Source: Thermorudis peleae (GTDB lineage: Bacteria > Chloroflexota > Chloroflexia > Thermomicrobiales > Thermomicrobiaceae). Taken from it: a stretch of DNA of 64,000 bases. Both the position numbers and the translations under genes were made by a program. Shown here piece after piece: positions 24,834 to 32,970 of this stretch. Below the pieces are notes generated by a model. The model had not been told where the DNA came from. It was given only the letters and a program-made list of their open reading frames with translations, and did not search any database. Position 1 is the stretch's first letter, and each line of letters starts with the position of its first letter. Location of the stretch: contig NZ_JQMP01000003.1 in assembly GCF_000744775.1 (NCBI RefSeq), positions 372,001-436,000 of the forward strand, in the 5' to 3' direction.

Positions 24834-26030
24834 TTACTCCCAACTGAGGTCGCGTTGGTCTTCAACTTTCTCCCACGCAATATCGACGCCCATGCCCGGC
24901 CGCTCCGGCACGACGATCACCCCGTTTTGAGGCTCGACCGGCTGGTCCCAAAACCACTGCAACAACTGATTCCACTTCACGAGGTATTCAACCATCGGCG
25001 CCACTGGTTCCGGTAGCGCTGCAAGAAACTGGACCGTCGCGGGAACCGAATGCCCGTGGGGAATGAACGGCACACCGTAGCTGCTTGTCAATGCAGCGAT
25101 CTTGATCCCTTCGCTGATTCCGCCAGCCCAGTAGAGATCTGGCTGGAGCACGTCAGCTGCACCGGCTTCCAGCAGATGCCGAATGCCCCAACGCGTATAT
25201 TCATGCTCGCCGAGCGCAATCGGCACCGGGCTTTGTCGACGCAGCGCAGCAACCTCGGTAATCTGATCCGGCAGGTATGGCTCTTCAAGCCAGCGTGGTC
25301 GAAGTGGCGCAATCGCATGCACAACTGCTCGGGCAAACTCCGGCGTCCAACTCATCCACGCGTCAAGCATGAAGTCGCGGTCAGGCCCAAGCGCATCACG
25401 GAGCGTCTCTGCCAACGTGAGAATCTTCCGCAATCCCTCTCGACCATCTGCCGGCCCCCATCGGGGAAACCACTTCGTTGCGCTGAAGCCCTGCTCGACC
25501 AGTGCTGTCACACGCTCGCGGACGCGTGTTGGCTCAAGTGAAAAGCCAAGCATGCTGGCATAGACAGGCAGGACGGTGCGCACCGGTCCACCGAGAAGGC
25601 GATGGACCGGTACACCGTGCCAGCGCCCACGCAGATCCCAGAGTGCACAGTCGACTGCGCTGATCGCCATCATGGTTAACCCTTTGCGGCCATGCACCTG
25701 CGCGCGGTACAGGCGATCCCATATCCGCTCGCTGGCAAGTGGATCGTGGCCGAGGAGCAGGGGACGTAACTGCGTGGCGATCGCCCACGCGACATCCCGC
25801 TGTACCGGACCAGCAAGTCCTGTTACCCCCTCGTCAGTCTCAATCAGCAGCATCACCTCGCGTAGCCGATACGGTCCCGGTCCGCTCTCTTCTGGCAGCC
25901 ACCACTCTCGCTCCTCAGCGTGGTGCTCAGGATAGATGTCCACTGGACGGCTCAGCCGTTCTTCCCAAAACATTCCCTCATAGGGGAACGTCCCGGTAAG
26001 CTCGACAAGCCTGACCGCTGTAATCTTCAT
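24834..26030 (-). CDS. enolase superfamily (mandelate racemase-like) sugar-acid dehydratase
   Basis: A 398-residue enolase-superfamily enzyme. Capping domain at the N-terminus, then a TIM barrel: 'GRKGLTMMAISAVDCALWDLRGRW', a KxF segment ('FSATKWFPRW'), metal ligands in 'FMLDAWMSW', 'RWLEEPYLPDQ' and 'IALGEHEYTRWG', and the His-Asp dyad region ('DVLQPDLYWAGGISE', 'FIPHGHS'). The pattern resembles L-rhamnonate-type acid sugar dehydratases, but the substrate cannot be fixed by eye. ATG 26030 has AAAGGAG upstream; the longer frame to 26135 is not family-like. Confidence 0.83.
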   Translation of the reverse strand: MKITAVRLVELTGTFPYEGMFWEERLSRPVDIYPEHHAEEREWWLPEESGPGPYRLREVMLLIETDEGVTGLAGPVQRDVAWAIATQLRPLLLGHDPLASERIWDRLYRAQVHGRKGLTMMAISAVDCALWDLRGRWHGVPVHRLLGGPVRTVLPVYASMLGFSLEPTRVRERVTALVEQGFSATKWFPRWGPADGREGLRKILTLAETLRDALGPDRDFMLDAWMSWTPEFARAVVHAIAPLRPRWLEEPYLPDQITEVAALRRQSPVPIALGEHEYTRWGIRHLLEAGAADVLQPDLYWAGGISEGIKIAALTSSYGVPFIPHGHSVPATVQFLAALPEPVAPMVEYLVKWNQLLQWFWDQPVEPQNGVIVVPERPGMGVDIAWEKVEDQRDLSWE

Positions 26031-26113
26031 CGTTCCCGTAGCTCCTTTCGCGTTGCCCGTCTGCGGAGAAATATCCCGAGCCTGCTGGCCTGTCAATCCG
26101 TATTCTCCCAGCC

Positions 26114-26142
26114 TTGCTCGCAACCAGGCGATCATCTACCCT
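26114..26142 (+). promoter_or_regulatory. promoter for the second fluoride riboswitch
   Basis: TTGCTC (26114-26119), 17-base spacer, TACCCT (26137-26142), placing the start just before the aptamer at 26153. Match to consensus is moderate. Confidence 0.45.
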
Positions 26143-26149
26143 TGATCCC

Positions 26150-26222
26150 ACAGGTGATGGAGTCCACCCGCGCGGCAAGCGCAAACCGCTGTGTTCTCTC
26201 CTGCGGCTGATGACTCCTGACG
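26150..26222 (+). ncRNA. fluoride riboswitch (crcB motif) upstream of an MFS transporter
   Basis: The sequence contains GGTGATGGAGTCCACC (26153-26168) and, 40 bases on, GCGGCTGATGACTCCT (26203-26218). This matches the crcB-motif layout: a GGNGATGGAGTCCNCC hairpin whose GGAGT loop pairs as a pseudoknot with the 3' ACTCC, an internal stem (GCGG...CCGC type) and the conserved CTGATGACTCC. No intrinsic terminator follows; the ACTCC can alternatively pair with GGAGT at the ribosome site (26249-26262 region), so control of translation is likely. The gene downstream is an MFS transporter, 43 bases away. Confidence 0.88.
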
Positions 26223-26264
26223 GGGTGTCAAGGCATTCCAATAAAGTTGGCCTGAAGGGAGTGC

Positions 26265-27482
26265 ATGATGACAGCCAGTCGGTCGTCAGTACCGCCGACA
26301 GCACGTGATGTGCACGTGGCGCGGCGGGCCGTCCAGTTCATTATCCTCATTGGCTTGGTGAGCTTCTTCGCTGACTTGACCTACGAAGGTGCTCGCAGTG
26401 TCACGGGGCCATTTCTCGAACTACTCGGTGCTCCTGCCGTGGTTGTCGGGCTCGTCGCCGGACTTGGTGAGCTGGTTGGGTATGCCTTGCGGTTGGTTTC
26501 CGGGCGGCTTGCTGATCAGACGCGCGCGTACTGGCCGATTGCCCTCGCTGGTTACCTTATTCAGATGGCCGCAGTGCCGTTACTCGCGCTTGCTGGGAGT
26601 TGGGAACTTGCCGCATTGCTCATCGTGCTTGAGCGAATCGGCAAAGCCATCCGCAATCCGTCGCGTGACGTGATGTTGTCCTATGCAGCTCGTGGCATGG
26701 GGTATGGCTGGGGCTTTGGTCTGCACGAGGCAATGGACCAGGCTGGCGCCCTAGTTGGTCCGCTGGTTGTCACGGGAGTGTTACTTACCGGTGGCGACGA
26801 GCGCCGAGCGTTTGCCCTGTTGGCCATTCCGGCAGCAATCACCTATGGACTGCTGGTTTTCGCCCGTATCGTGTTCCCCCGTCCACAAGCCCTGGAGCCG
26901 GCAACACCCACAGTCTCGACCACGGGCTATACCCGAGCGTTTTGGCTCTACCTGATCGGCGCTATGCTCGTTGCTGCTGGCTTTGCTGACTTTGCGCTGA
27001 TCTCTTATCACTTTGCGGCGGCGCGAACCGTCAACGGTGTATGGGTGCCGGCCCTCTACGCCATTGCCATGGGCGTTGGTGGCGCTGGATCATTGCTCTT
27101 CGGCCGTGCCTTTGACCATTGGGGCGTCGGCATCCTATTCCCACTCACTCTCCTGAGCGCACTCTTCGCGCCGCTCGTCTTCTTGGGTGGCCTCACCGCA
27201 GCCGCGTTCGGTATGGCATTGTGGGGTATTGGTACCGGCGTCCATGAATCAATCATGGCAGCAGTTGTCGCAGTCATGGTGCCGGCTGAGCGCCGCGGTT
27301 CAGCCTATGGGTTGTTTAACCTTGCCTATGGCATTGCTTGGTTTCTCGGCAGTGCGTTGCTGGGTGCACTCTATGGTTGGTCGGTCGTGGCGACCGTCGT
27401 TGCTGCGCTCGTGCTGGAATTGGCAGCGCTCCCCTGTTTCTGGGTAGTAGCCCAGGCTCTTCGCAATCACCATCAGGCGTAA
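26265..27482 (+). CDS. MFS transporter under fluoride riboswitch control
   Basis: A 405-residue, 12-helix major facilitator protein ('FIILIGLVSFFADLTYEGARS', 'GRLADQTRAYWPIALAGYLIQ', 'RIGKAIRNPSRDVMLSYAA', 'LFGRAFDHWG'). The RIGKAIRNPSRDVML segment is the conserved loop of an MFS subgroup with broad-substrate members. The riboswitch immediately upstream implies induction by fluoride, so a role in fluoride or toxic-anion export or in tolerance is inferred; no such activity is known to me for this subgroup. ATG at 26265 with GAAGGGAG upstream. Confidence 0.88.
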   Translation: MMTASRSSVPPTARDVHVARRAVQFIILIGLVSFFADLTYEGARSVTGPFLELLGAPAVVVGLVAGLGELVGYALRLVSGRLADQTRAYWPIALAGYLIQMAAVPLLALAGSWELAALLIVLERIGKAIRNPSRDVMLSYAARGMGYGWGFGLHEAMDQAGALVGPLVVTGVLLTGGDERRAFALLAIPAAITYGLLVFARIVFPRPQALEPATPTVSTTGYTRAFWLYLIGAMLVAAGFADFALISYHFAAARTVNGVWVPALYAIAMGVGGAGSLLFGRAFDHWGVGILFPLTLLSALFAPLVFLGGLTAAAFGMALWGIGTGVHESIMAAVVAVMVPAERRGSAYGLFNLAYGIAWFLGSALLGALYGWSVVATVVAALVLELAALPCFWVVAQALRNHHQA

Positions 27483-27486
27483 CAAA

Positions 27487-27516
27487 ACCGGGCGTGGGAT
27501 ATACCCACGTCCGGTT
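27487..27516. terminator. intrinsic terminator between convergent genes
   Basis: ACCGGGCGTGGG (27487-27498)/CCCACGTCCGGT (27504-27515) hairpin with one G-T pair. On the minus strand it is followed by TTTTGTT, so it best serves the DUF4383 gene; it also follows the MFS stop. Confidence 0.7.
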
Positions 27517-27540
27517 CTGCCTTCGCCAGCCCTGCGCCGG

Positions 27541-27930
27541 TCACGCAACTCGTGTCTGTGTTTGGCCGATCGTCGTGAAGCCGACGAGGGCTGATAGCGC
27601 TCCGACCACAAGGTGAAGGAGATTGTCCGCCATATTAATGTGCACAAGACCAAGTAACATACCATCCGGCGCGAGCCCAGGAATCAGCCCGAGGATGCCA
27701 ACCAGCAGATACACAATCCCAAGCCCCTGAGCAAATAGCCGCGAACGGCCAGTATACGCTGCGGCGATGCCAAGCACCCCAACGACAACATGAATAAGGT
27801 TGTGCACAACATTGACAGCAAAGATGCCAAGCAACTCCCCACCTGATGGATTCAGCAGAAAGCCGAGTACGCCAACTAGGAGAAAGACAATCCCGATCAC
27901 GAGTGCGAAGAGCCGTGCTAGATCACGCAT
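27541..27930 (-). CDS. DUF4383 family membrane protein
   Basis: A 129-residue protein with four hydrophobic segments matching the DUF4383 pattern: 'LFALVIGIVFLLVGVLGFL', 'LGIFAVNVVHNLIHVVVGVLGI', 'LVGILGLIPG' and 'VHINMADNLLHLVVGAL', with the paired NxxHNLxH and NxADNLLH motifs. Function unknown. ATG at 27930, single gene ending at an intrinsic terminator. Confidence 0.85.
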   Translation of the reverse strand: MRDLARLFALVIGIVFLLVGVLGFLLNPSGGELLGIFAVNVVHNLIHVVVGVLGIAAAYTGRSRLFAQGLGIVYLLVGILGLIPGLAPDGMLLGLVHINMADNLLHLVVGALSALVGFTTIGQTQTRVA

Positions 27931-28057
27931 ACGTTACCTCCATCCGTCCTCCTTCGGAAGACCGTTGTGAGCATCCGCGCTTGGTTCCAAGCGCTGGACG
28001 TGCACCGGTGCTCACTCGAGAATACGGAGGGGCAACCCAACAAGATCACTGGTCACG

Positions 28058-29401
28058 CTACCAATGCTCAACAAGCTGTGCGAATTGCTCAAGGGTCAAC
28101 AAGCCAGAGACCTCGACACGTGGCTCGTTCCACCGCCGTTCTGGTGTCCACTGGGTACCACCCCAAGCGGCGAGTGCACCGTCATACCCCGCCGCCTGCA
28201 CCGCCGCGATCGTTGCGGCGTCGTACTCACCATATGGATACGCAAAGAAACGTGGTGGCTCGCCCACGATCGCTGCTAACTGCTCGCGACTTGCCGCGAC
28301 TTCACGCCAGCGTTGATCTGCTCCAATCAGAGGCAGATGAGCGTGGGTGAGGCTATGTGAGCCGATTTCGTGCCCCTGGGCGACAAGCGTCCGCAGCTGG
28401 TCAGGCGTTAACTCGGAATGCCCAGCAACGATGAAGAACGCCGCATGCATCTCGTGGGCTTCTAAGACTTGTGCCGCGGCCCACTGTCCAGCGGTACCAT
28501 CGTCAAACGTAATCACGACCGGTTTATCAGGTAAAGGTCCGCCGTTTAAGACAGCATCATATGCCTGTGCAAGTGAAATCACGGTATAGCCGTGATCCCG
28601 CAACCAATCAAGCTGCTGGGCAAACTTCCAGAGCGGAATCCGGTAGCGGCTCGCCGGCTCGCCGACCTGATGGTACATCAAGACGACGATCCGCGTTGAT
28701 CGGGCAAACAGCGACCAGGAAAAGTCAGGCGCTTGCGGTTGCTGGGCAACCGGATGGGTATCAATGCCCCGTTGCGCTGCATACGCTGCACCAAGGCGGC
28801 CAAGCTGTACCTCCCATGGCGTGCCACGCTGGTCGGGGTGCCATTCAAAGCGTGCCCGCTCGAACCACTGCACGGTGTATGTCTTGCCATCGTCGGGGTT
28901 AACCTCTTGGTGCTCTTCGCTAATCGGATAACCGAACATGGCAAGCCCCCCATTGCGTTCCCAAAAACGCTTGAAGCCGTAAGCGAGGAAATGTCCGGTT
29001 TGCGGAAAGTAGCGACGATCAGGTTGCTCCGCCGGCGGTGGATCAAGGCGGATCGGCGTGAAGGCCGGATCCTGTTGCGCCTGGTCGCTGGTCAGAAGAG
29101 AACCAAGTCGTGCCAAGAGGATCTGCCCCTGGAGCTCCGGATGCTGTTCAAGCCGCACCCGCTCAAAATCCTGAACGAGGAGCCCATCTTCCGTGTGCGC
29201 TTCATCAATCGGGTAACCGAACAGGCGCACCGCGCCGTGTGTTCGCCAAAACGTGAGGAACGGCTCCGCCACATGATGGCCTGTCTGCGGAAAATAGACC
29301 ATAGATGGGGCTGCTGACACCGGCGATGGTACGATCGTCAACAGCAGGAGCATTGCTCCAATCCAATAGCTGTGCCTGAGCAAGCGCGCACCACCGCGCA
29401 T
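28058..29401 (-). CDS. secreted polysaccharide deacetylase (CE4/NodB) with N-terminal surface repeats
   Basis: A 447-residue exported protein. Signal peptide at 1-30 ('LLLLTIVPSPVSA'), then two repeats of about 70-75 residues each beginning 'YFPQTGH' and containing 'FGYPI' and 'FERVRLEQHPE'/'FERARFEWHPD', then a NodB domain: 'VVLMYHQVG', 'VVITFDDGTAGQW' (catalytic TFDD), 'GHEIGSHSLTHAHL' (HSxTH metal ligands) and 'FFAYPYGEYD'. Deacetylates N-acetyl sugars of the cell envelope or an external polysaccharide; the repeats probably bind it to the surface. ATG 29401 with GAGGAGGGG upstream. Confidence 0.9.
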   Translation of the reverse strand: MRGGARLLRHSYWIGAMLLLLTIVPSPVSAAPSMVYFPQTGHHVAEPFLTFWRTHGAVRLFGYPIDEAHTEDGLLVQDFERVRLEQHPELQGQILLARLGSLLTSDQAQQDPAFTPIRLDPPPAEQPDRRYFPQTGHFLAYGFKRFWERNGGLAMFGYPISEEHQEVNPDDGKTYTVQWFERARFEWHPDQRGTPWEVQLGRLGAAYAAQRGIDTHPVAQQPQAPDFSWSLFARSTRIVVLMYHQVGEPASRYRIPLWKFAQQLDWLRDHGYTVISLAQAYDAVLNGGPLPDKPVVITFDDGTAGQWAAAQVLEAHEMHAAFFIVAGHSELTPDQLRTLVAQGHEIGSHSLTHAHLPLIGADQRWREVAASREQLAAIVGEPPRFFAYPYGEYDAATIAAVQAAGYDGALAAWGGTQWTPERRWNEPRVEVSGLLTLEQFAQLVEHW

Positions 29402-29580
29402 CGTAATCCCCTCCTCTTCTTCCCATCCCCAGACCGATTCGCAGCCAGCCGGCGCCTGTCGCTGTCAGCCAAAGCCAGCAGTTTGGGCTTGTCATTCGGG
29501 ACTGTCAAGTCCCGTTGCTCAGCACTATTCTTCGCTGTGTTCCCTCACGGGATGTGTATGAATCGTGGCAGGCCAGGGGC

Positions 29581-29609
29581 TTGACAACGTGTCACCGGTA
29601 TGGTATAAA
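29581..29609 (+). promoter_or_regulatory. consensus sigma70 promoter for a candidate ncRNA
   Basis: TTGACA (29581-29586), a 17-base spacer and TATAAA (29604-29609). Together with the promoter at 41772-41800 it has the best match to consensus of the promoters noted here, and it points into a stretch with no coding gene. Confidence 0.8.
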
Positions 29610-29615
29610 GAGAGT

Positions 29616-29831
29616 GCACGGTTCCGAGGAGTTAGCGGACCGGCGATCGGAAGCCTCGACCGAGGCAACCGAGATCCAGCTCGCCAGCCACCTGGCGAGA
29701 GCCAAACCCCCAAGAGGGGTGCGGCGCCGGCAAACGGATTCATCAACAACCGACGCTCGTCGGAAGGGGGTGAGTTCGGGAGCCGGATGGAGCCGGTGCC
29801 GGAACGGCTCGTCGGAGCCGTGCTTTATTTT
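29616..29831 (+). ncRNA. candidate structured non-coding RNA of unknown class (about 215 nt)
   Basis: Begins just after a consensus promoter and ends in an intrinsic terminator (ACGGCTC-gtcg-GAGCCGT then GCTTTATTTT, 29804-29831). Inside are clean hairpins: GCCTC/GAGGC (29653-29666), CTCGCCAG-ccac-CTGGCGAG (29680-29699), ACCCC/GGGGT (29706-29720), CCGAC/GTCGG (29750-29763). The 5' GCAC..TTCCG (29616-29626) can pair with CGGAA..GTGC at the 3' end, closing the molecule. I could not match it to RNase P RNA, tmRNA, SRP RNA or a common riboswitch. No plus-strand gene follows, so a free-standing RNA is favoured over a leader. Confidence 0.6.
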
Positions 29832-29858
29832 CGTCCCCAAATGAGCCACCCCTCATCG

Positions 29859-29892
29859 GATGGCATCGCGCTTGGATGCCATCGCTTTGTTT
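29859..29892 (+). terminator. second intrinsic terminator behind the candidate ncRNA
   Basis: Perfect 9-bp stem GATGGCATC (29859-29867)/GATGCCATC (29875-29883) followed by GCTTTGTTT. Only the plus strand has the T-rich tail. It backs up the terminator at 29804-29831. Confidence 0.75.
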
Positions 29893-30081
29893 CCGTAAGT
29901 GCAGGATGCCTTAACGCAGAGCGTGGAACACAGTTCGCTCGCGGTTGCCTCCTCGCTTGGCGTTTCTCCCGCGCTGTGTCCCCTCGATCACGCATCAGCT
30001 ACTGTCCTGCAGTACACGAAGCCACGCCGAGTCTCGCGGCTGTCCAGGACAGATACGTCATCCGCAAACGAGCACAAGCCG

Positions 30082-30789
30082 TTACCGTGGGGCGAGCAGT
30101 GCACTGAGTGAAGGAGCAATCCGCAAAGCAGCATTTACCAAAAACGCGAGTGCGAGCAGCACGATACCCAAAGCGAGGGCGAGTGCGAAATCGCCTCGGC
30201 TGCTCTCCAGTGCAATTGCGGTGGTCAGAATTCGCGTCTGTCCTTTAATATCTCCGCCAACCATCAACGAGGCCCCAACCTCCGCAATTGCTCGACCAAA
30301 TGCTGCGGCAATCGCAAAAATCACCTGTGGCAGCGCCGCGCGGATCAATTCCCAACCCATCGTGATCGGGCCTGCCCCAAACACGCGCAGGGCGTCGACC
30401 AATTCGGGATCAAGCAGACTCAGCGCCGAGCGGGTAACGCCTGCCGCAATCGGTGCGGCCACGATGAACTGCGCCAGAATCATCGCCTGCGGCGTGTACA
30501 GTAACTGCAACGAACCCAGCGGCCCGCTCCGCCAGAGAAAGAGCATCACCGTAAGGCCGACAACCACTGGCGGCAACCCCATGCCGGTGTTCACAACAAC
30601 CTCGAGCGTTGTCCGGCCGGGGAAGTGCCCAAGCGCGAGCGCAACCCCGGCCGGGATACCGACGATCGCGGCAAGCAGCGTAGCCAGCCCTGAGACAAGC
30701 AGAGAGAGCCGAACGATGGCCAAAAACTCTGGATCAGCGTGCAGAATCAGCTGCAGTGCACCGGTGATCCCATCCCAGAGCAAGGCCAT
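30082..30789 (-). CDS. tupB: tungstate ABC transporter permease
   Basis: A 235-residue permease with about five or six helices; the segments 'MGLPPVVVGLTVMLFLWRSGPLG', 'TPQAMILAQFIVAAPIAAGVTRSAL', and the coupling loop 'GAGPITMGWELIRAALPQVIFAIAAAFGRAIAEVGASLMVGG' (given in part) match TupB-type tungstate permeases. It follows tupA by 11 bases. The expected TupC ATPase is absent on either side, so the ATPase must be encoded elsewhere or shared. Confidence 0.88.
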   Translation of the reverse strand: MALLWDGITGALQLILHADPEFLAIVRLSLLVSGLATLLAAIVGIPAGVALALGHFPGRTTLEVVVNTGMGLPPVVVGLTVMLFLWRSGPLGSLQLLYTPQAMILAQFIVAAPIAAGVTRSALSLLDPELVDALRVFGAGPITMGWELIRAALPQVIFAIAAAFGRAIAEVGASLMVGGDIKGQTRILTTAIALESSRGDFALALALGIVLLALAFLVNAALRIAPSLSALLAPR

Positions 30790-30800
30790 CCCATTGCCTC

Positions 30801-31829
30801 CTATGATGTCCCGAGTTGATCTTCACGTTTGCCCGCGTCGGGGAAGAAGAGTGGCTGGCCGTACTTATCTTTCCCGTAGTTCGCAATGAGCTGCTGGGCC
30901 TCGGGTGAAACGAGCCAATGTGCAAAGGCCATTCCGCCGGCCGCATTCACCTTCGGGAACTTCGCTGGATTCACCGGCATCACGTGGTAAATGTTGAGGA
31001 GTTGCCGATCGCCTTCAACCAGAATCTGCAGCTGGATCTTGCCCCGATAAGAGAGGAATGTCCCCCGGTCGCTCAACGTATACGCGCGTTTCTGGTCAGC
31101 GATCGTCAGTGTTGCTCCCATCCCTTGCCCAGAGGTAACGTACCACGGTTGGCCCTTTGGATCGATCCCAGCCTGCTTCCATAACTTCTTCTCCAACTGA
31201 TCTGTGCCCGAGTTGTCATCCCGGCTGATCCAGGTTGCGCCCTTCGCAGCAATCTGCTTCAGCGCCGCAATGGCAGAGCGTTGGCCGCGAATCCCAGCCG
31301 GATCATCTGCTGGACCAACAATGACAAAGTCGTTGTGCATCACCAGAAGCCGCTCTGTGCCGTTGCCTTGCGCCATCCATTGCTGCTCAGCGTCTGGCGC
31401 ATGCACGAGCACAACATCAGCTTCGCCGCGCGCTCCAAGTTCGAGCGCTGCGCCAGTCCCCACACTCACGACCTTCACGGTGTAGCCAGTCTCTTTCTCA
31501 AAGACTGGAACTAACACGTCGAGCAAGCCGCTGTCCTTTGTGCTCGTCGTTGTCGCCAGGATAACGTTCCGGTTCGCATCAGTTGCTGTTGGAATCGGCA
31601 AGGTTGTTGCTGTTGGTGCGCCAGTTGGCATCGTGGTGACCGTGGCAGGTGCCGCGCTCGCTGTCGCCGCTGCTGTAGTGGCTGTTGGACTCGCCGTGGC
31701 CAGCACCGCTGGTTGGCTGCTTGCCATTCGGCTGGGAATGGCAGTTGGGCTCGCTGTCCCAGCCCCGCTGCAGGCCACGAGCAGCCACCCCAGTACCGCC
31801 AGGATGCTAAGCAACAGAGATCGGCGCAT
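30801..31829 (-). CDS. tupA: tungstate-binding lipoprotein of ABC transporter
   Basis: A 342-residue binding protein: lipobox 'LLVACSG' near residue 20, a Thr/Ala-rich linker to about 85, then the TupA domain with the oxyanion-binding 'LATTTSTKDSGLLDVL', 'GTGAALELGARGEADVVLVHAP', 'MHNDFVIVGP' and 'SRDDNSGTDQLEKKLW'. Captures tungstate (or molybdate) outside the membrane for TupB. Fits the tungsten/molybdenum-dependent formate dehydrogenase encoded 15 kb away. ATG start at 31829. Confidence 0.92.
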   Translation of the reverse strand: MRRSLLLSILAVLGWLLVACSGAGTASPTAIPSRMASSQPAVLATASPTATTAAATASAAPATVTTMPTGAPTATTLPIPTATDANRNVILATTTSTKDSGLLDVLVPVFEKETGYTVKVVSVGTGAALELGARGEADVVLVHAPDAEQQWMAQGNGTERLLVMHNDFVIVGPADDPAGIRGQRSAIAALKQIAAKGATWISRDDNSGTDQLEKKLWKQAGIDPKGQPWYVTSGQGMGATLTIADQKRAYTLSDRGTFLSYRGKIQLQILVEGDRQLLNIYHVMPVNPAKFPKVNAAGGMAFAHWLVSPEAQQLIANYGKDKYGQPLFFPDAGKREDQLGTS

Positions 31830-31907
31830 GCGCTTCCGCTCCTCTCACAATCGCTCCGCTCCTACGCTCTGCCCGTGAATGCGACACTTGATGCGATTGG
31901 CGAAGGC

Positions 31908-32783
31908 TTAGGCACTGGGCTTGAGTCCAATCTCCTCGGCAAGTTGCTGGATCATCGCAAGGTGTTCTCGTGGTGAGAGACCAAGCCCCATCAGATTAAT
32001 GCCCAAATGTGTTGCCCCAAGCGCACGCCAGGCCTCGATCTCTTGGAGCAATTGCTCACGTGGAACCTGTGACAAGGAGAGTCGTCCCTCAATCCCGAAA
32101 GTTGCTGGATCACGCCCTGCGTCGCGGATCCAACCGCGCAGTTCCTCAAGCATGGCGTAGAGTTGCTCACCAGGACGAATCTGCGGTAGCCAGCCATCGC
32201 CAAGCCGCGCTGCTCGGCGTCGCGCAGCTTCCGACATCCCACCAACCCAGATTGGAATGGGGCGTTGGACTGGCAACGGGTTAATCCCAACGCCGGGGAG
32301 CGTATGCCATCGGCCTTCAAAGTTCACGATCTCTTGTGTCCAAAGCAGACGCAAGACATGGATCTGCTCGTCAAGTCGTCGACCACGCGTGTGAAAGTCC
32401 TCGTTCAGCGCAATGTACTCGGCCTGGTTCCAGCCCACGCCGACGCCAATGCGCAGTCGCCCCCCAGAGAAAACATCAAGGGTTGCTGCCTGCTTGGCGA
32501 CAAGTACCGTCTGCCGCTGGGGCAAAATGATGACGCCAGGAATGAACTGCAAGCGCTGGGTAATAGCCGCCAAATAGCTAAAAAGAACAAACGGCTCGAG
32601 GAATTGATGGGCGGACGTGTATGGCCCTGTCCAGTTCGGGTATTGCCGAATATCAACCCCAACGACGTGCTCATAGGCAAGGAGATGGCTATACCCAAGT
32701 GCCTCAGCAGTCTGCGCATATTCTCGAATAAGGCCAATATCTGTCCCAATTTCCGTTTGGGGGAACACCAACCCAATCTGCAT
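31908..32783 (-). CDS. LLM class F420-dependent oxidoreductase
   Basis: A 291-residue luciferase-like oxidoreductase of the TIGR03619-like type: 'MQIGLVFPQTEIGTDIGLIREYAQTAEALGYSHLLAYEHV' region (given in part elsewhere), 'RLQFIPGVIILPQRQTVLVAKQAATLDVFSGGRL', 'GVGVGWNQAEYIAL' and 'PIWVGGMSEAARRRAARLGDGWLP'. These are family hallmarks of the F420-using branch; substrate unknown. It lies 78 bases upstream of tupA on the same strand but probably is an independent gene. Confidence 0.87.
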   Translation of the reverse strand: MQIGLVFPQTEIGTDIGLIREYAQTAEALGYSHLLAYEHVVGVDIRQYPNWTGPYTSAHQFLEPFVLFSYLAAITQRLQFIPGVIILPQRQTVLVAKQAATLDVFSGGRLRIGVGVGWNQAEYIALNEDFHTRGRRLDEQIHVLRLLWTQEIVNFEGRWHTLPGVGINPLPVQRPIPIWVGGMSEAARRRAARLGDGWLPQIRPGEQLYAMLEELRGWIRDAGRDPATFGIEGRLSLSQVPREQLLQEIEAWRALGATHLGINLMGLGLSPREHLAMIQQLAEEIGLKPSA

Positions 32784-32970
32784 AGGGCACTACTCCCTCT
32801 GTAGCACACCCGTCCTTGCCGGCAATCCTACAGCATGCTTCGCCAAAGCGAGAAGCTCCTTCATCCGTTGCAGCAACGCTGAACGCGACGCGAGCGTCGC
32901 TGTTGCGTATCTGCAGAAATGCAATGCGCCCGGGAGCGCTCCCGGGCGCATTCACCAGCGATAATCAGGA

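Larger units (their letters stand above)
29402..30081. other. 680-base gap without protein genes; holds a candidate structured RNA
   Basis: Contents from left to right: a perfect 7-bp hairpin with tetraloop at 29497-29514 (CGGGACT/AGTCCCG), a consensus promoter at 29581-29609, a highly structured stretch at about 29615-29831, and two intrinsic terminators. The last 190 bases before the tupB stop hold nothing recognised. The open frames across the region have no ribosome sites or family likeness. Confidence 0.7.

Noticed and set aside
29616-29831. The structured RNA as a SAM, c-di-AMP or molybdenum-cofactor riboswitch, or RNase P RNA
   Set aside because: Local GGCAACC and CCGAGG words are reminiscent, but the conserved cores of these classes are not present in order and no gene follows on that strand.
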